Notes under the pieces: model-generated
The model's database searches: none
The model's input: the letters and a program-made list of their open reading frames with translations, nothing else
What the model was told of the DNA's origin: nothing
NCBI GenBank assembly: GCA_003232015.1
Contig: QIKU01000185.1
Coordinates: 1 to 22,598 of the forward strand
Origin: Gammaproteobacteria bacterium
GTDB lineage: Bacteria; Pseudomonadota; Gammaproteobacteria; UBA6429
Reading direction: 5' to 3'
Length of the DNA stretch: 22,598 bases
Made by a program: the position numbers and the translations under genes
Shown here: in pieces, positions 1 to 8,009 of the stretch
Position numbering within the stretch: position 1 is the first letter of the stretch
How the letters are laid out: each line of letters starts with the position of its first letter

Positions 1-751
1 GGTCAGCAACAGCGGGGTCGGTGTTATAAATTAGAATTTCATCCGCATTGGTTAGAAAGTCATTATCCGGATCTAACAGTGCATCAGCGGCAAGCCTTGG
101 ATTCAAACCAAATTGAAGTTCGACGTTATCGTTGATACTGTCACCATCCGTGTCAACGTTATTGGGATCCGTGCGTAAGTCATTTATCTCCTGGATGTTT
201 GTGAGTGTATCGCCATCCGCATCCTGCAATGCATCCGCTGGATCATAAGGATTAAGTCCATAACGTTTTTCGTTCCAGTCGCTGATACCATCTTCATCTG
301 AGTCTCTCGAGGTGGTGGCGATCGACACATCCTGAACATTTGTCGCAGCAAAACCGTTAGAAACACGAATACGTATGCTGCGATTCTGGGTACCCGTTAC
401 AGTGGGCGTACCCGTTACAAGCCTGGACTCACCAGGCGATAAAACGCCAGTAGTCAACACTTCCAGCACCGTATTATCGTATGGGGTCAATACCTCTAAT
501 GTATAATTAGCGTTGATAGGGGATCGATTCGCAACAGCCGCTTTAGCCAACGTGCCTCCCACCTTATAATCCACCATGCTGGCATCCAGGTTACCTGCAC
601 CAACGGTTTGTGACATAACTTCATCACTTAATTCAACCTTGAGTGCCTCTGTATTAGCGTTATTTTCAACGGAATATGCGAAAACAGGTAAACTGTATGT
701 CGCTATGCTGGAGCATAAAATTACTAATAAACATTTCCTCAATCTATACAT
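1..751 (-). CDS. Secreted protein with thrombospondin type 3-like calcium-binding repeats (3' end outside window)
   Basis: The reading frame is open from an ATG at 751 down to the window edge, so about 250 residues are seen and the C-terminus is missing. The start is supported by AAGGTG 6 bases upstream. Residues 1-26 form a Sec signal peptide (basic MYRLRK, hydrophobic LLVIL core, likely cleavage near VFA/YS). Residues about 28-150 look like an all-beta region that I cannot name. From about residue 150 there are four acidic repeats of the type DEDGISDWNE, DADGDTLTNIQE, DTDGDSINDNVE and DPDNDFLTNADE, separated by GLNP-type linkers; this is the bacterial TSP3-like pattern, whose Asp residues bind calcium. 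The protein is likely exported to the surface or the medium. It lies 21 bp downstream of the cyclophilin-like gene on the same strand, so co-transcription is likely. The repeats are clear; the biological role is unknown. Confidence 0.78.
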   Translation of the reverse strand, partial: MYRLRKCLLVILCSSIATYSLPVFAYSVENNANTEALKVELSDEVMSQTVGAGNLDASMVDYKVGGTLAKAAVANRSPINANYTLEVLTPYDNTVLEVLTTGVLSPGESRLVTGTPTVTGTQNRSIRIRVSNGFAATNVQDVSIATTSRDSDEDGISDWNEKRYGLNPYDPADALQDADGDTLTNIQEINDLRTDPNNVDTDGDSINDNVELQFGLNPRLAADALLDPDNDFLTNADEILIYNTDPAVAD

Positions 752-772
752 ATGGTTCACCTTATTTCCTGG

Positions 773-1573
773 CTAATGTTTTTTGGGGGGATGGGCAATA
801 CGGCTATTAAGCTGATTACGACTGCTTGCCATTAATTTTTTATTGTGACTTTGTAACAATGTGCTTTTAACTTCACTCGATATTTCCAGGACAGGCCCTT
901 CTGGAACGGCTTTGACCATATTCTCGTTGACCAGTTTTAGCGCATTCACCTTATAACGTATACCCGGTGAGGATCTTTCTATCAGGTCGAGTCCCTTTAT
1001 GACCTGCCCGATAATGATGTAATCTTTTTCTAATAGCGGTTGAGACTGAAACCCAAAAAATATCGTATTGAGGTACGCGCTGGGAGCATTCAATTTTGGA
1101 ATAGCAATGCTGCCACGGCGGCTATTAACTTTATTAGGATCGAGTTTTACCTTAAAAGATTTTCTCGTCTGCCCCGATTTTGTAATAACAAAACCCAGGG
1201 GAGGTCGCGACACCAGAATAACATCCGTATTATAGTATCCATCTTCTATCAATTTTGTAAGTTCAGTAATCGCTGCCTCGGCGTACTGTGAATAAAACTC
1301 GACTTGTAACTGTCCTAACTCAGTATTGATTTCAACACGTGTGACCTTATTCTCAGTTAAAACAATAAAGTCGTTCCTGGATTGTATAACAGAAGCAATA
1401 TGATCCTCAGACACCGATACCCGGCTGACAGGAGACGCATGTAAGATTGATCCAGATAAACCCGCAACCAAAGTAGTAAATACCAGCATCATCAGGTTGA
1501 TACCTGTTTTTTTTACGCTGACCAGGAACTTGAAGTTACCCTGACCTTCAGTAGAAACTACGTACATCGCCAT
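773..1573 (-). CDS. Secreted, divergent cyclophilin-type peptidyl-prolyl isomerase-like protein
   Basis: 266 residues. A long N-region (about 27 residues) precedes a hydrophobic stretch MLVFTTLVAGLSGSI, and HAS/PVS is a plausible signal-peptidase site, so it should act outside the cytoplasm. Residues about 80-215 follow the cyclophilin plan: a first strand (TRVEINTELGQLQVEFY), a helix and GYYNTDVILVSRPPLGFVI in place of the usual GYYDG..FHRVI.GF, then RRGSIAIP, TIFFGF in place of SQFFI, and DYIIIGQVIKGLDLIE in place of FGKVIEGMDVV. The catalytic Arg appears kept at R123, but the nearby Gln is Thr (T131) and other contacts are changed, so activity is doubtful. The start at 1573 has AGGG 8 bases upstream; a later Met at residue 28 or 29 would give a more ordinary signal peptide. 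It lies just upstream of the TSP3-repeat gene and may fold or protect that exported partner (inference). Confidence 0.7.
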   Translation of the reverse strand: MAMYVVSTEGQGNFKFLVSVKKTGINLMMLVFTTLVAGLSGSILHASPVSRVSVSEDHIASVIQSRNDFIVLTENKVTRVEINTELGQLQVEFYSQYAEAAITELTKLIEDGYYNTDVILVSRPPLGFVITKSGQTRKSFKVKLDPNKVNSRRGSIAIPKLNAPSAYLNTIFFGFQSQPLLEKDYIIIGQVIKGLDLIERSSPGIRYKVNALKLVNENMVKAVPEGPVLEISSEVKSTLLQSHNKKLMASSRNQLNSRIAHPPKKH

Positions 1574-2390
1574 ATGAACACCCTGCTTTTTCTGAGTTTA
1601 TAATTTTTGTTTTTAATTATATTATTTGCAAGAGTTACACAATTAATATTGTTGCAACTTCATCGTCTCCTTTTTTAATTAGAAAAGTCTGTGCTCTTTG
1701 TTACAATAGCCGATAAAACTTTTGTCCGTAAAAATAAATAACTATTATAATACTGGGTATTAGACCTCAGTTATTATATGGCTTAGATAATATTAACTGG
1801 CTAGTAACAATTACAAATGGTGCAACGACATTGATAACAAATTATGGCGAAAAATTCAGACACGGATTGGCGCAATAACGACAGGACACCTGTCAAATAT
1901 ATAGGTGGCAGTACGATTCAATTAGAAATTCATTTCTTTTGTGACGGGATAACAAATGCCGTCATCATTCTCTAACTGTTCTTTAAGTCGCTGGTTTGAA
2001 CGACGGTTTGTGAGATTTAACTATCGGGTTCATGCGCCCGTCACTTAATGTTGTTATCGAGCGGTGATTTTGAAGTTTGGATTTTTAGCAGAAAGAAAAC
2101 CATTCAGTATAGCGATTTTTCTATCGTGACACGCCTTGGCCACGAAGATATTTCCGTGGCATTACTACGAAACTATCAACGTTAGTCAGCGATGGATTTA
2201 TGGGCCCGAAACCCATTAAAGAAAAATAACAATGAATTAAAAAGATTGAAACAAGATAGAGCGACTACTTGCCCAAACGTTTATCATCAAATTCCAACAC
2301 GAAATTAAAACTAACTTATTTGATGAAAACTATTTGACCCGCCTCATGAAATCTAGCCAGCGTATCCCCATAATAATTTTTAATCTAAAT
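1574..2390. other. Long AT-rich stretch without a convincing gene
   Basis: About 817 bp separates the cyclophilin-like gene from the pilin gene. All frames are broken by frequent stops. The only modest open frame I found is 1844-1975 on the plus strand (43 codons, ATG start), with no clear ribosome binding site and no family resemblance. Short dyads such as CCACG near 2140 and CGTGG near 2155 are present but lack terminator T-runs. It must hold the promoter of the 1573 to 1 operon. It may also hold decayed coding sequence, which I cannot show. Confidence 0.5.
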
Positions 2391-2912
2391 TTATTCGTAA
2401 ATAATCGTGATCGACGGGCTGGTGGTAAGCGTCAGATCGAGATAGCCTGCAGGGGGTGTTATGACAACGGTGTCACCGCGTAACCAGGCACCGCCCGCAC
2501 CCGATGGGCCTGTGATGCCAATACCCACCTGACCGGCATTAGCTACCGGTGCGGTGGAAAAAGCCGCCAGGCCTTGTTCCGGAGCTCGGGCGCGCGGCGT
2601 GCCGCCGCCACCTGGGTTGCTATTGAGAGAATTGACCATGTTCGCCGCATTGCGAGGAAACTCAGTATCAGGGCTGCCAAGCGCACCCATTTCATTGGCG
2701 GCATTAAAGGTAATTTGCATATTGCGTCGGCTGCCGTCCATCTTAAAGCCTTCTTTGACCCAGCGAACCGCTATATCAACGTGATCGACGACTTTAGCCA
2801 TACGCGTCGTTCTCAAATAGCCGCTGTATGCAGGAATCGCGATCGCCGACAGAATGCCAATAATGGCCACGACGATCATTAATTCGATTAAGGTAAAACC
2901 CCTAGTTTTCAT
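2391..2912 (-). CDS. Type IV pilin-like protein (pseudopilin/major pilin family)
   Basis: 173 residues. The N-terminus is a textbook class III signal: a short basic leader MKTRG, prepilin-peptidase cleavage between G5 and F6, then [20 protein letters not shown] with the conserved Glu at mature position 5 (E10). This is followed by [15 protein letters not shown], the alpha-1 helix that packs in the pilus core. The C-terminal half is Gly/Pro/Ala rich and lacks any cysteine, so the disulfide-closed D-region of classical PilA/PilE is absent. The start is fixed by the leader, although no good Shine-Dalgarno precedes it. No other pilus assembly gene is in the window, so it is an orphan that relies on machinery encoded elsewhere. 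The gene looks clearly more GC-rich than the flanking intergenic DNA. It could be a major pilin, a minor pilin or a type II secretion pseudopilin. Confidence 0.9.
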   Translation of the reverse strand: MKTRGFTLIELMIVVAIIGILSAIAIPAYSGYLRTTRMAKVVDHVDIAVRWVKEGFKMDGSRRNMQITFNAANEMGALGSPDTEFPRNAANMVNSLNSNPGGGGTPRARAPEQGLAAFSTAPVANAGQVGIGITGPSGAGGAWLRGDTVVITPPAGYLDLTLTTSPSITIIYE

Positions 2913-2923
2913 ATCATTATCAG

Positions 2924-2939
2924 AGCAATAATTACGCCA
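2924..2939 (-). promoter_or_regulatory. Possible sigma-54 promoter element upstream of the pilin gene
   Basis: On the minus strand the sequence reads TGGCGTAATTATTGCT. Its GG and GC doublets have the exact -24/-12 spacing of sigma-54 promoters (consensus TGGCAC-N5-TTGCW), and pilin genes are often sigma-54/PilR controlled. The problem is distance: transcription would start almost at the pilin ATG (2912), leaving essentially no leader. It may therefore be a chance match or drive a leaderless message. Confidence 0.3.
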
Positions 2940-3150
2940 GTAATACCCAGTCTAGCGATCCTGAGCTCATCTCGAATCACCTGAAAAGGTTAGGCAAACA
3001 ATAATGGCGTTCAAAACAGGCATTAAATATCACTTTGTGTCGAGTTTATCGGCAAATAGCTGGATTTTTTGCAGTCTTATTTATACGCGATGAAAAAACA
3101 CTTCAGGGTTTTGCTCAATAACAGGATAATTTATGACTCTGTGATTGCAA

Positions 3151-3171
3151 AACTGCCCATTTTGGGCAGTT
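3151..3171 (-). terminator. Rho-independent terminator for the six-gene minus-strand operon
   Basis: A perfect 8-bp inverted repeat (AACTGCCC, 5-base loop, GGGCAGTT). Read on the minus strand, the second arm runs into TTTT. It lies about 120 bases downstream of the stop of the last operon gene (3292). On the plus strand no T-run follows, so the orientation fits the minus-strand operon. Confidence 0.6.
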
Positions 3172-3291
3172 ATTGACAATGTCATGGGATAGATACACCC
3201 AATCAATTTAGTAAGGCAAAAGGGTGGTTATCGGTAGTTATTGAGCGGCATGCAAGCCACTCGAAATTCCAATGAATTCTTTGCCCTGGTA

Positions 3292-3540
3292 TCAGGGGTC
3301 TTGCCTGGTCGACGTCTTACGACGTTCCTTGAGCTTCTTTTTTAAATTCGATGAGAACAGAATCATGGTGTCACACATGTCATCGATCGATTCCGATACC
3401 TTATCGTCAACGCTGTGTGAAAATTTCTCCACGGCCTCGCCAACATTATTATCATAATATTTTTTCAGGCCTTCATAGGCACCCAGTAAATGTTGCTTAA
3501 CATCTTCCAGCGCTTCATCTTTCTTTTCTTTATCAGACAT
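3292..3540 (-). CDS. Small charged helical protein, last gene of the TelA operon
   Basis: 82 residues, not recognised. It begins with a very acidic/basic stretch (MSDKEKKDEALEDVKQH), continues as predicted amphipathic helix (YEGLKKYYDNNVGEAVEKF, then VSESIDDMCDTMILF) and ends with a strongly basic tail (KKKLKERRKTSTR). There is no signal peptide or membrane segment, so it is probably cytoplasmic. It has an excellent ribosome binding site (GAGGGG, 8 bases before the ATG) and starts 12 bp after TelA, so it belongs to the operon. The basic tail might bind nucleic acid or membrane (speculative). A gene this short could be spurious, but the strong SD and the operon position argue that it is real. 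Confidence 0.7.
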   Translation of the reverse strand: MSDKEKKDEALEDVKQHLLGAYEGLKKYYDNNVGEAVEKFSHSVDDKVSESIDDMCDTMILFSSNLKKKLKERRKTSTRQDP

Positions 3541-3552
3541 AATTAAACCCCT

Positions 3553-4791
3553 CTATACATCGATAGTGAACTGGCCTGACGCCTTATTACCTTTATTTAA
3601 CTCCAATATCGCCTGTTCCTGCTCTGACGTCATTTTATTAAGTTCTATGATAGCACCGGCCATCTTGGGTAAGGCATCCTGGCGGAAGGTAGAAATATCA
3701 TTCAAGGCCGACTTAATATTAGCAAAAGACTGTTTCAAAACTTGCAGGTCAACCGTTGGTGCGGTGGCCTGTTTATGGATCGCGGCTCCCTGTTCTTTTA
3801 GCATCTGCGCATTTTTTGCAATCAGTGAGTTGGCCGTTTCAGCCGCCGCCTGAACTTTATCCAGAATCATTTTCTGATTTGATAACCCTATGGCAACCGT
3901 CGCGCCGATCGATAATGCGGTAACAGTCACTCGCACCGTTCGATCAACACCGCGAATAAGCTCTTTGTTGTTTCTGATTAATATCTCCAACGCGAGAATG
4001 CCTTGCTGGTTTACCGCAAGTTGCTGCTGTAGATCCATAATACGTTGATTTAAAGGAAATAGAATCTCGTCCTTTAAAAAACTCAGCCGTAGATCTGTGG
4101 TTGGCATAGTCGCCAACTGGTCGGTTAACTTTTGTTGTATCGCCATACCCAATTTTATGGCTTTTTCAAGCCGCACATTTGAGGTACGCATGCGTTGTTG
4201 ATCATCATATAAAGTTATATTATCGCGTTTGAGTTGTTCGCCACCATTAATCAACGATTGTTTAATGGCATTGATAACCGTGCTGCCAGTTTCAAATTTA
4301 CTGATGTATCGTTTTATTGGCGTACCAACAAAAGGCAGGTAACCAAGTACACGCGCAAACCAGCCAGGCGAAAAATTAAGGTGTGGCGGTTCCAACGCTT
4401 CAACCTGCATTTTTAAGTTGATTAAATCATCTGCGATCTCGCTACCATCTTCTGAACGTTTCGATAACGTATGTAAATTGCTTTGTTTTAATAGATCACT
4501 GGTACGCGCCGCTTCAACCTGCGCATCGGCCCCCATGGTCTCAACCGCCTGCTTTGCCTCATGGGTCACATTGCCATCCTGAGGATCGATATTTAAGAAT
4601 TGCTCAACCAGTGCGTTTGCCTGCTTTTCCGTTTCCGGATCAAGTTCCAGTGCCTTCTGCATCTCACTGCCCAGGGCTTCTTTTATCGACGTTGGCTCAG
4701 GGATTTTTTCCAGCTTGTCACTCGCCAGCGTTTCTGTTTCGTGCTTAACTTTTTTAGCCGTTAAGTCGTCTATTAACTCGATAGAGCTCAT
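3553..4791 (-). CDS. telA: TelA/KlaA family toxic anion resistance protein
   Basis: 412 residues, close to the usual length for TelA (PF05816). The family core is easy to see: WFARVLGYLPFVGTPIKRYI, the helix with KFETGSTVINAIKQSL, RDNITLYDDQQRM, KDEILFPLNQRIMDLQQQLA, then the signature LAVNQQGILALEILIRNNKEL and IRGVDRTVRVTVTALSIGA, followed by GLSNQKMILDKV. The N-terminal 120 residues are acidic and less conserved. It should be a cytoplasmic, largely helical protein. Family members have been linked to tellurite resistance and, in Gram-positives, to tolerance of cell-wall antimicrobials; the biochemical activity is not known. It starts 24 bp after the XpaC-like gene, with AGGAG 7 bases before the ATG. 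TelA beside an XpaC-like gene is a recurring pairing, which supports both calls. Confidence 0.92.
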   Translation of the reverse strand: MSSIELIDDLTAKKVKHETETLASDKLEKIPEPTSIKEALGSEMQKALELDPETEKQANALVEQFLNIDPQDGNVTHEAKQAVETMGADAQVEAARTSDLLKQSNLHTLSKRSEDGSEIADDLINLKMQVEALEPPHLNFSPGWFARVLGYLPFVGTPIKRYISKFETGSTVINAIKQSLINGGEQLKRDNITLYDDQQRMRTSNVRLEKAIKLGMAIQQKLTDQLATMPTTDLRLSFLKDEILFPLNQRIMDLQQQLAVNQQGILALEILIRNNKELIRGVDRTVRVTVTALSIGATVAIGLSNQKMILDKVQAAAETANSLIAKNAQMLKEQGAAIHKQATAPTVDLQVLKQSFANIKSALNDISTFRQDALPKMAGAIIELNKMTSEQEQAILELNKGNKASGQFTIDV

Positions 4792-4815
4792 GATAATTCT
4801 CCTGTTTTAATCCCT

Positions 4816-5628
4816 TTAGTTATAGTCTTTGCTGCGTTTTGCTATGTCCTGCAGGTGGCTCATTGCCAGCTCAAGATCCATGTCTGCGCGCATGTCTTCA
4901 GTCTTTAAATCTGTAATTGCTACAATAGCTTCATCCATTTTGGTCATAGCTTCTTCATTTTGGGATAAATAAAAATCTATTTTGGCGCGTTGTTTTTTCA
5001 GAAGATCCAGGCGTGAGTTCAGGGCCTCAACCTCTTTTAACGTATGCTCATTATCATTCGGGTTAACCAACTCGTCTAATCTTTTGTTTATATAGACTTC
5101 ATCAATCGACTGAATACCCTTCATGGTATTGGCCAGATCATTTAAGTTATCGAGTGCGCCCAGATAAACTTGTTCAGCCATCGCATTGTAGCGCGAAAAG
5201 GTTATTTCCCCTGGTCTTAACTTATTTTTAAGCATATTATTAAATGTTGAAAATTTATCGGCAAGCCGTTTAAACTGTTTTTTCCCTTCCTGAGAGCCAA
5301 CATCATTTAGCACCGTCTCGAGTTGTTTCGTGTAGCCTTTGCGCTTTTTTTCAAGCTGGGCGATTAACTCTCCAACATATTCACTGGCAAATGCTTCTTT
5401 TCGAAAACCTCGGTTTATCCCAAAGAATAAAATTGATATTGCTATTCCACCGATGCCAACAACCCAGCTCATTAACCCCGCATCAAGTAAAAGCCCGGCA
5501 AGAATACTGAGTACCCCAATCACGGCTGGATATAATACAACTGGGTGCTGAGCCGTCTGTTTAGTGATCGCTGAACTGATCGCTTTAGTAGACAAATCCG
5601 CCTTTTTTAAATCTTTAAATGTGTTCAT
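4816..5628 (-). CDS. XpaC-like inner-membrane coiled-coil protein
   Basis: 270 residues. After a short cytoplasmic start there are two closely spaced membrane helices (about 30-49, LYPAVIGVLSILAGLLL, and 53-71, SWVVGIGGIAISILFFG), then about 200 residues of charged helix with coiled-coil character (QLEKKRKGYTKQLETVL, EALNSRLDLLKKQRAKI). This resembles the XpaC / 5-bromo-4-chloroindolyl phosphate hydrolysis family in layout, and members of that family are typically encoded next to TelA. I call it on architecture plus context, not on a decisive motif. The hairpin should place both the N-terminus and the coiled coil in the cytoplasm, where TelA is, so it could dock TelA at the inner membrane (inference). 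It starts 9 bp after the gene before it; the ribosome binding site is weak, suggesting translational coupling. Confidence 0.65.
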   Translation of the reverse strand: MNTFKDLKKADLSTKAISSAITKQTAQHPVVLYPAVIGVLSILAGLLLDAGLMSWVVGIGGIAISILFFGINRGFRKEAFASEYVGELIAQLEKKRKGYTKQLETVLNDVGSQEGKKQFKRLADKFSTFNNMLKNKLRPGEITFSRYNAMAEQVYLGALDNLNDLANTMKGIQSIDEVYINKRLDELVNPNDNEHTLKEVEALNSRLDLLKKQRAKIDFYLSQNEEAMTKMDEAIVAITDLKTEDMRADMDLELAMSHLQDIAKRSKDYN

Positions 5629-5637
5629 ACTCGTTGC

Positions 5638-7212
5638 TTACAAATCCTCGGCAACTAAGGATATTTCAACACGCGATAATCTGTAATTATATTCTCGAAA
5701 TGATTCTCCTTCGCGTCGAACTAATAGATTACTGCCACCAAACCCGGTCGCCCTGACCCGGTTTGCATCAACACTATAAATAGACTCAAGATACTGCTTG
5801 ACGGCGTTGGCTCTGGCTTTTGATAATTTTTTATTTTCATTGGCATTTCCACGTTTGCTGGTATGTCCTTTTATTAGGATGCGGAAGTTCGGGTAATGTT
5901 TTAAATTGTCTGCGGCCAAATCTAACTGCGCCTTACCATCCAGAGTCAAAAAATCTGTTCCACTTTGAAAAATAATTGGCCGTACGCGTAAGGTCGCCAC
6001 TTCTTTTAGTTTGGCCCATTGCAATGCCGATAAAGTGCTAAACGGTTTGTCTAATCCTGATAAGTTATTATTACTCGCCCCTATATTGGCTGAAGTTCCA
6101 AACTGGTTCGATGAAAACGATTTATTATACAGGCCGCTAATAAAGCTGCTATTGGTAAGTCTGTAAGGGTCATTCGCAGGAATCGGTGTGCTGGTAAAAT
6201 CACCGCTATCGACTAAGACATTGGCAACACTTTCAATTGTATCAATCAAGGCTTCATCGTTTACCGTTTTCTTATTTGTTACCCCAAACCATAACTGAGC
6301 ATTATCAATCAAGTTAACCCACTTAACACCTTTAAAGAGGGTGGTGATTTTTTTCTTTGACAAACCGGTATCATTAGATGCATCAGAAATAAATTTGGAT
6401 TTATTGTTTTTATAAAATTTTAAGGTTCGAAAGTAATTACTTAGTAAAATATTAACTGCTTCAGGATCATCGTTCGCATAATCACGGTTTACGATTAATA
6501 TATCCACGATTAATTTTTCGGTTTGTTCAGTTCCTAATAATTTTTTTATGCCCTTTTTTGCCATTGCACGCGATACATCAGGCTCCCACAACACTGCGGC
6601 CGATACTTTTTTAGCCAACAGCATGTCTAATGCGTCTTCAGAACCATTAGCGGCGACAATAACTGATTTGTCTTCACGAATACGTTGAATGTCAAAATGA
6701 ACTGAAATTGATTTCAAAAGATATTCACTCGGTGATCCCGGGGTTAGTGCAATCCTGTAATCCTTTGATGATTTTAGTTTCTCAATACTGTCTAACTTAT
6801 CGGCCCAGGCAACAATCGCATCACCGCCCTTCGATTCATCAATGACCGAAACAATTGTACCGGGATAATTAACCGCATGCCCATTCAGAAGATAGGAATC
6901 GACCGTGGCAACGGCAAAATTCAGTTTGCCTTTTTTCAGTAATTTCATTCGGTCAGGATAATCGGCCTGATCGTCCTTACATTCCAGAACATAACCGGAC
7001 TGACGCATACGTTTACGCATTTCAGGTGAGCATAAGGGAAAATACCCAATCCAGTTATCAACGCCGATCACTATCTTACCCTTGGTTCCTGCCGCATCGG
7101 ACGTTGTTCGTTGCTGACTCTCTTCAAAGTAGGGGGCAAGAAATTTATAGGCTACGATCCCGACAACGCCCACTATCACGAGAACGGTTGCTGCTTTTGT
7201 ATGTGAAGCCAT
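5638..7212 (-). CDS. Membrane-anchored solute-binding domain fused to an OmpA-like domain
   Basis: 524 residues. An uncleaved-looking N-terminal anchor (VLVIVGVVGIVAYKFLA, residues 10-26) is followed by a periplasmic solute-binding fold of the NMT1/nitrate-sulfonate type (about 46-335; IVIGVDNWIGYFPL, then DYRIALTPGSPSEYLL and AAVLWEPDVSRAM). A Ser/Asn-rich linker (about 340-395) leads to a C-terminal OmpA-like domain (about 408-522; TLRVRPIIFQSG, ILIKGHTS at 445-452, LSKARANAVKQYLES, and NYRLSRVEISLV). The diaminopimelate-binding Arg is kept (R467), but the Asp of the GHTD motif is Ser (S452). It should link the inner membrane to the cell wall with a ligand-binding domain in between. No ABC permease or ATPase is nearby, so a sensor role is likelier than uptake. 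AAGG lies 6 bases before the ATG. Confidence 0.85.
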   Translation of the reverse strand: MASHTKAATVLVIVGVVGIVAYKFLAPYFEESQQRTTSDAAGTKGKIVIGVDNWIGYFPLCSPEMRKRMRQSGYVLECKDDQADYPDRMKLLKKGKLNFAVATVDSYLLNGHAVNYPGTIVSVIDESKGGDAIVAWADKLDSIEKLKSSKDYRIALTPGSPSEYLLKSISVHFDIQRIREDKSVIVAANGSEDALDMLLAKKVSAAVLWEPDVSRAMAKKGIKKLLGTEQTEKLIVDILIVNRDYANDDPEAVNILLSNYFRTLKFYKNNKSKFISDASNDTGLSKKKITTLFKGVKWVNLIDNAQLWFGVTNKKTVNDEALIDTIESVANVLVDSGDFTSTPIPANDPYRLTNSSFISGLYNKSFSSNQFGTSANIGASNNNLSGLDKPFSTLSALQWAKLKEVATLRVRPIIFQSGTDFLTLDGKAQLDLAADNLKHYPNFRILIKGHTSKRGNANENKKLSKARANAVKQYLESIYSVDANRVRATGFGGSNLLVRREGESFREYNYRLSRVEISLVAEDL

Positions 7213-7230
7213 AACCTGCCTTAATACTCT

Positions 7231-7980
7231 TTATTGAAAATTAACAATAGCGTAATCTGGAGACTCGGCCAATACACTCTGAAACCCTTCGGCTAATGAT
7301 TGTCGATCATTCGCGGCTTTATAGAATACCTGTCCTGGCCGGTTCAAAGAATGCCGCGAACCGATACAAAACCCAATCGTATGCATGATGATCGGGCTCT
7401 CAGACAATATGGTATCAACGATCGAATCTGGTTCATGGCCGGAATTGGCTATTCCATCGGTAATCACCACGATATGGTATTCACCATAACCCAACTGGTT
7501 TTTCGCCTGCTCGGTAATTTTTTTATACGCATTTTCGATGGCAGGGCCTAATGGTGTACCTGATCTCGGCACAACACGGCTTATGGCCAGGGTCAAACCA
7601 TCTCTATTATTTGTGCCTAAGGGCACCATCTCGCGACTACCCTGACGGTCAAAAACATGTAAACCGACATTGGAATCTTTCGGCACATTGCCTAAAAAAT
7701 CATTGAATGCAGTTCGTGCCACATTTATTTTTGGCGACCCACCTGAGCAATCTCGATCAGCCATGCTACCAGAACCATCAAAAACAATATAAATATTTTT
7801 TCTCAACAGTTCCTGACTGATCTTGTTTTTCTCATCTTCACTGATGAATGGCCACACCGGTTTCGCATACGTAGCGGTAGTATCTAACTCTGCGCTAGCC
7901 GGAGCCGTATCTAAAGTTGCTTTATCACAACTTACTACCGTTAATAATGTCAACAAAATAGTATATTTAAAATAATTCAT
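7231..7980 (-). CDS. von Willebrand factor A domain lipoprotein
   Basis: 249 residues. Residues 1-18 are a lipoprotein signal with lipobox VVSC and lipidated Cys18. Asp19 is at position +2, which in enterobacteria is the Lol-avoidance signal that keeps a lipoprotein in the inner membrane, facing the periplasm. The vWA domain covers about 62-245 with a complete metal-ion-dependent adhesion site: D68-G-S-G-S, T142 in RSGTPLGPAI, and D175 in VVITDGIANS. Extra Cys residues (C78, C205) could form a disulfide. vWA domains bind protein partners through a bound divalent metal. The position between the two SBP-OmpA genes (18 and 29 bp gaps) makes these the obvious partner candidates (inference). AGGGAG lies 8 bases before the ATG. 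Confidence 0.9.
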   Translation of the reverse strand: MNYFKYTILLTLLTVVSCDKATLDTAPASAELDTTATYAKPVWPFISEDEKNKISQELLRKNIYIVFDGSGSMADRDCSGGSPKINVARTAFNDFLGNVPKDSNVGLHVFDRQGSREMVPLGTNNRDGLTLAISRVVPRSGTPLGPAIENAYKKITEQAKNQLGYGEYHIVVITDGIANSGHEPDSIVDTILSESPIIMHTIGFCIGSRHSLNRPGQVFYKAANDRQSLAEGFQSVLAESPDYAIVNFQ

Positions 7981-8009
7981 TTCCTTGTCTCCCTGAAAAC
8001 CGTACCACG

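Noticed and set aside
184..366. Minus-strand 60-codon frame
   Set aside because: It lies within the TSP3-repeat gene in another frame; the repeat-bearing frame is clearly the coding one.
3284..3298. Hairpin CCCTG-GTAT-CAGGG at the end of the small operon gene
   Set aside because: No T-run on either strand and it overlaps the stop codon; the 3151-3171 hairpin is the better terminator.
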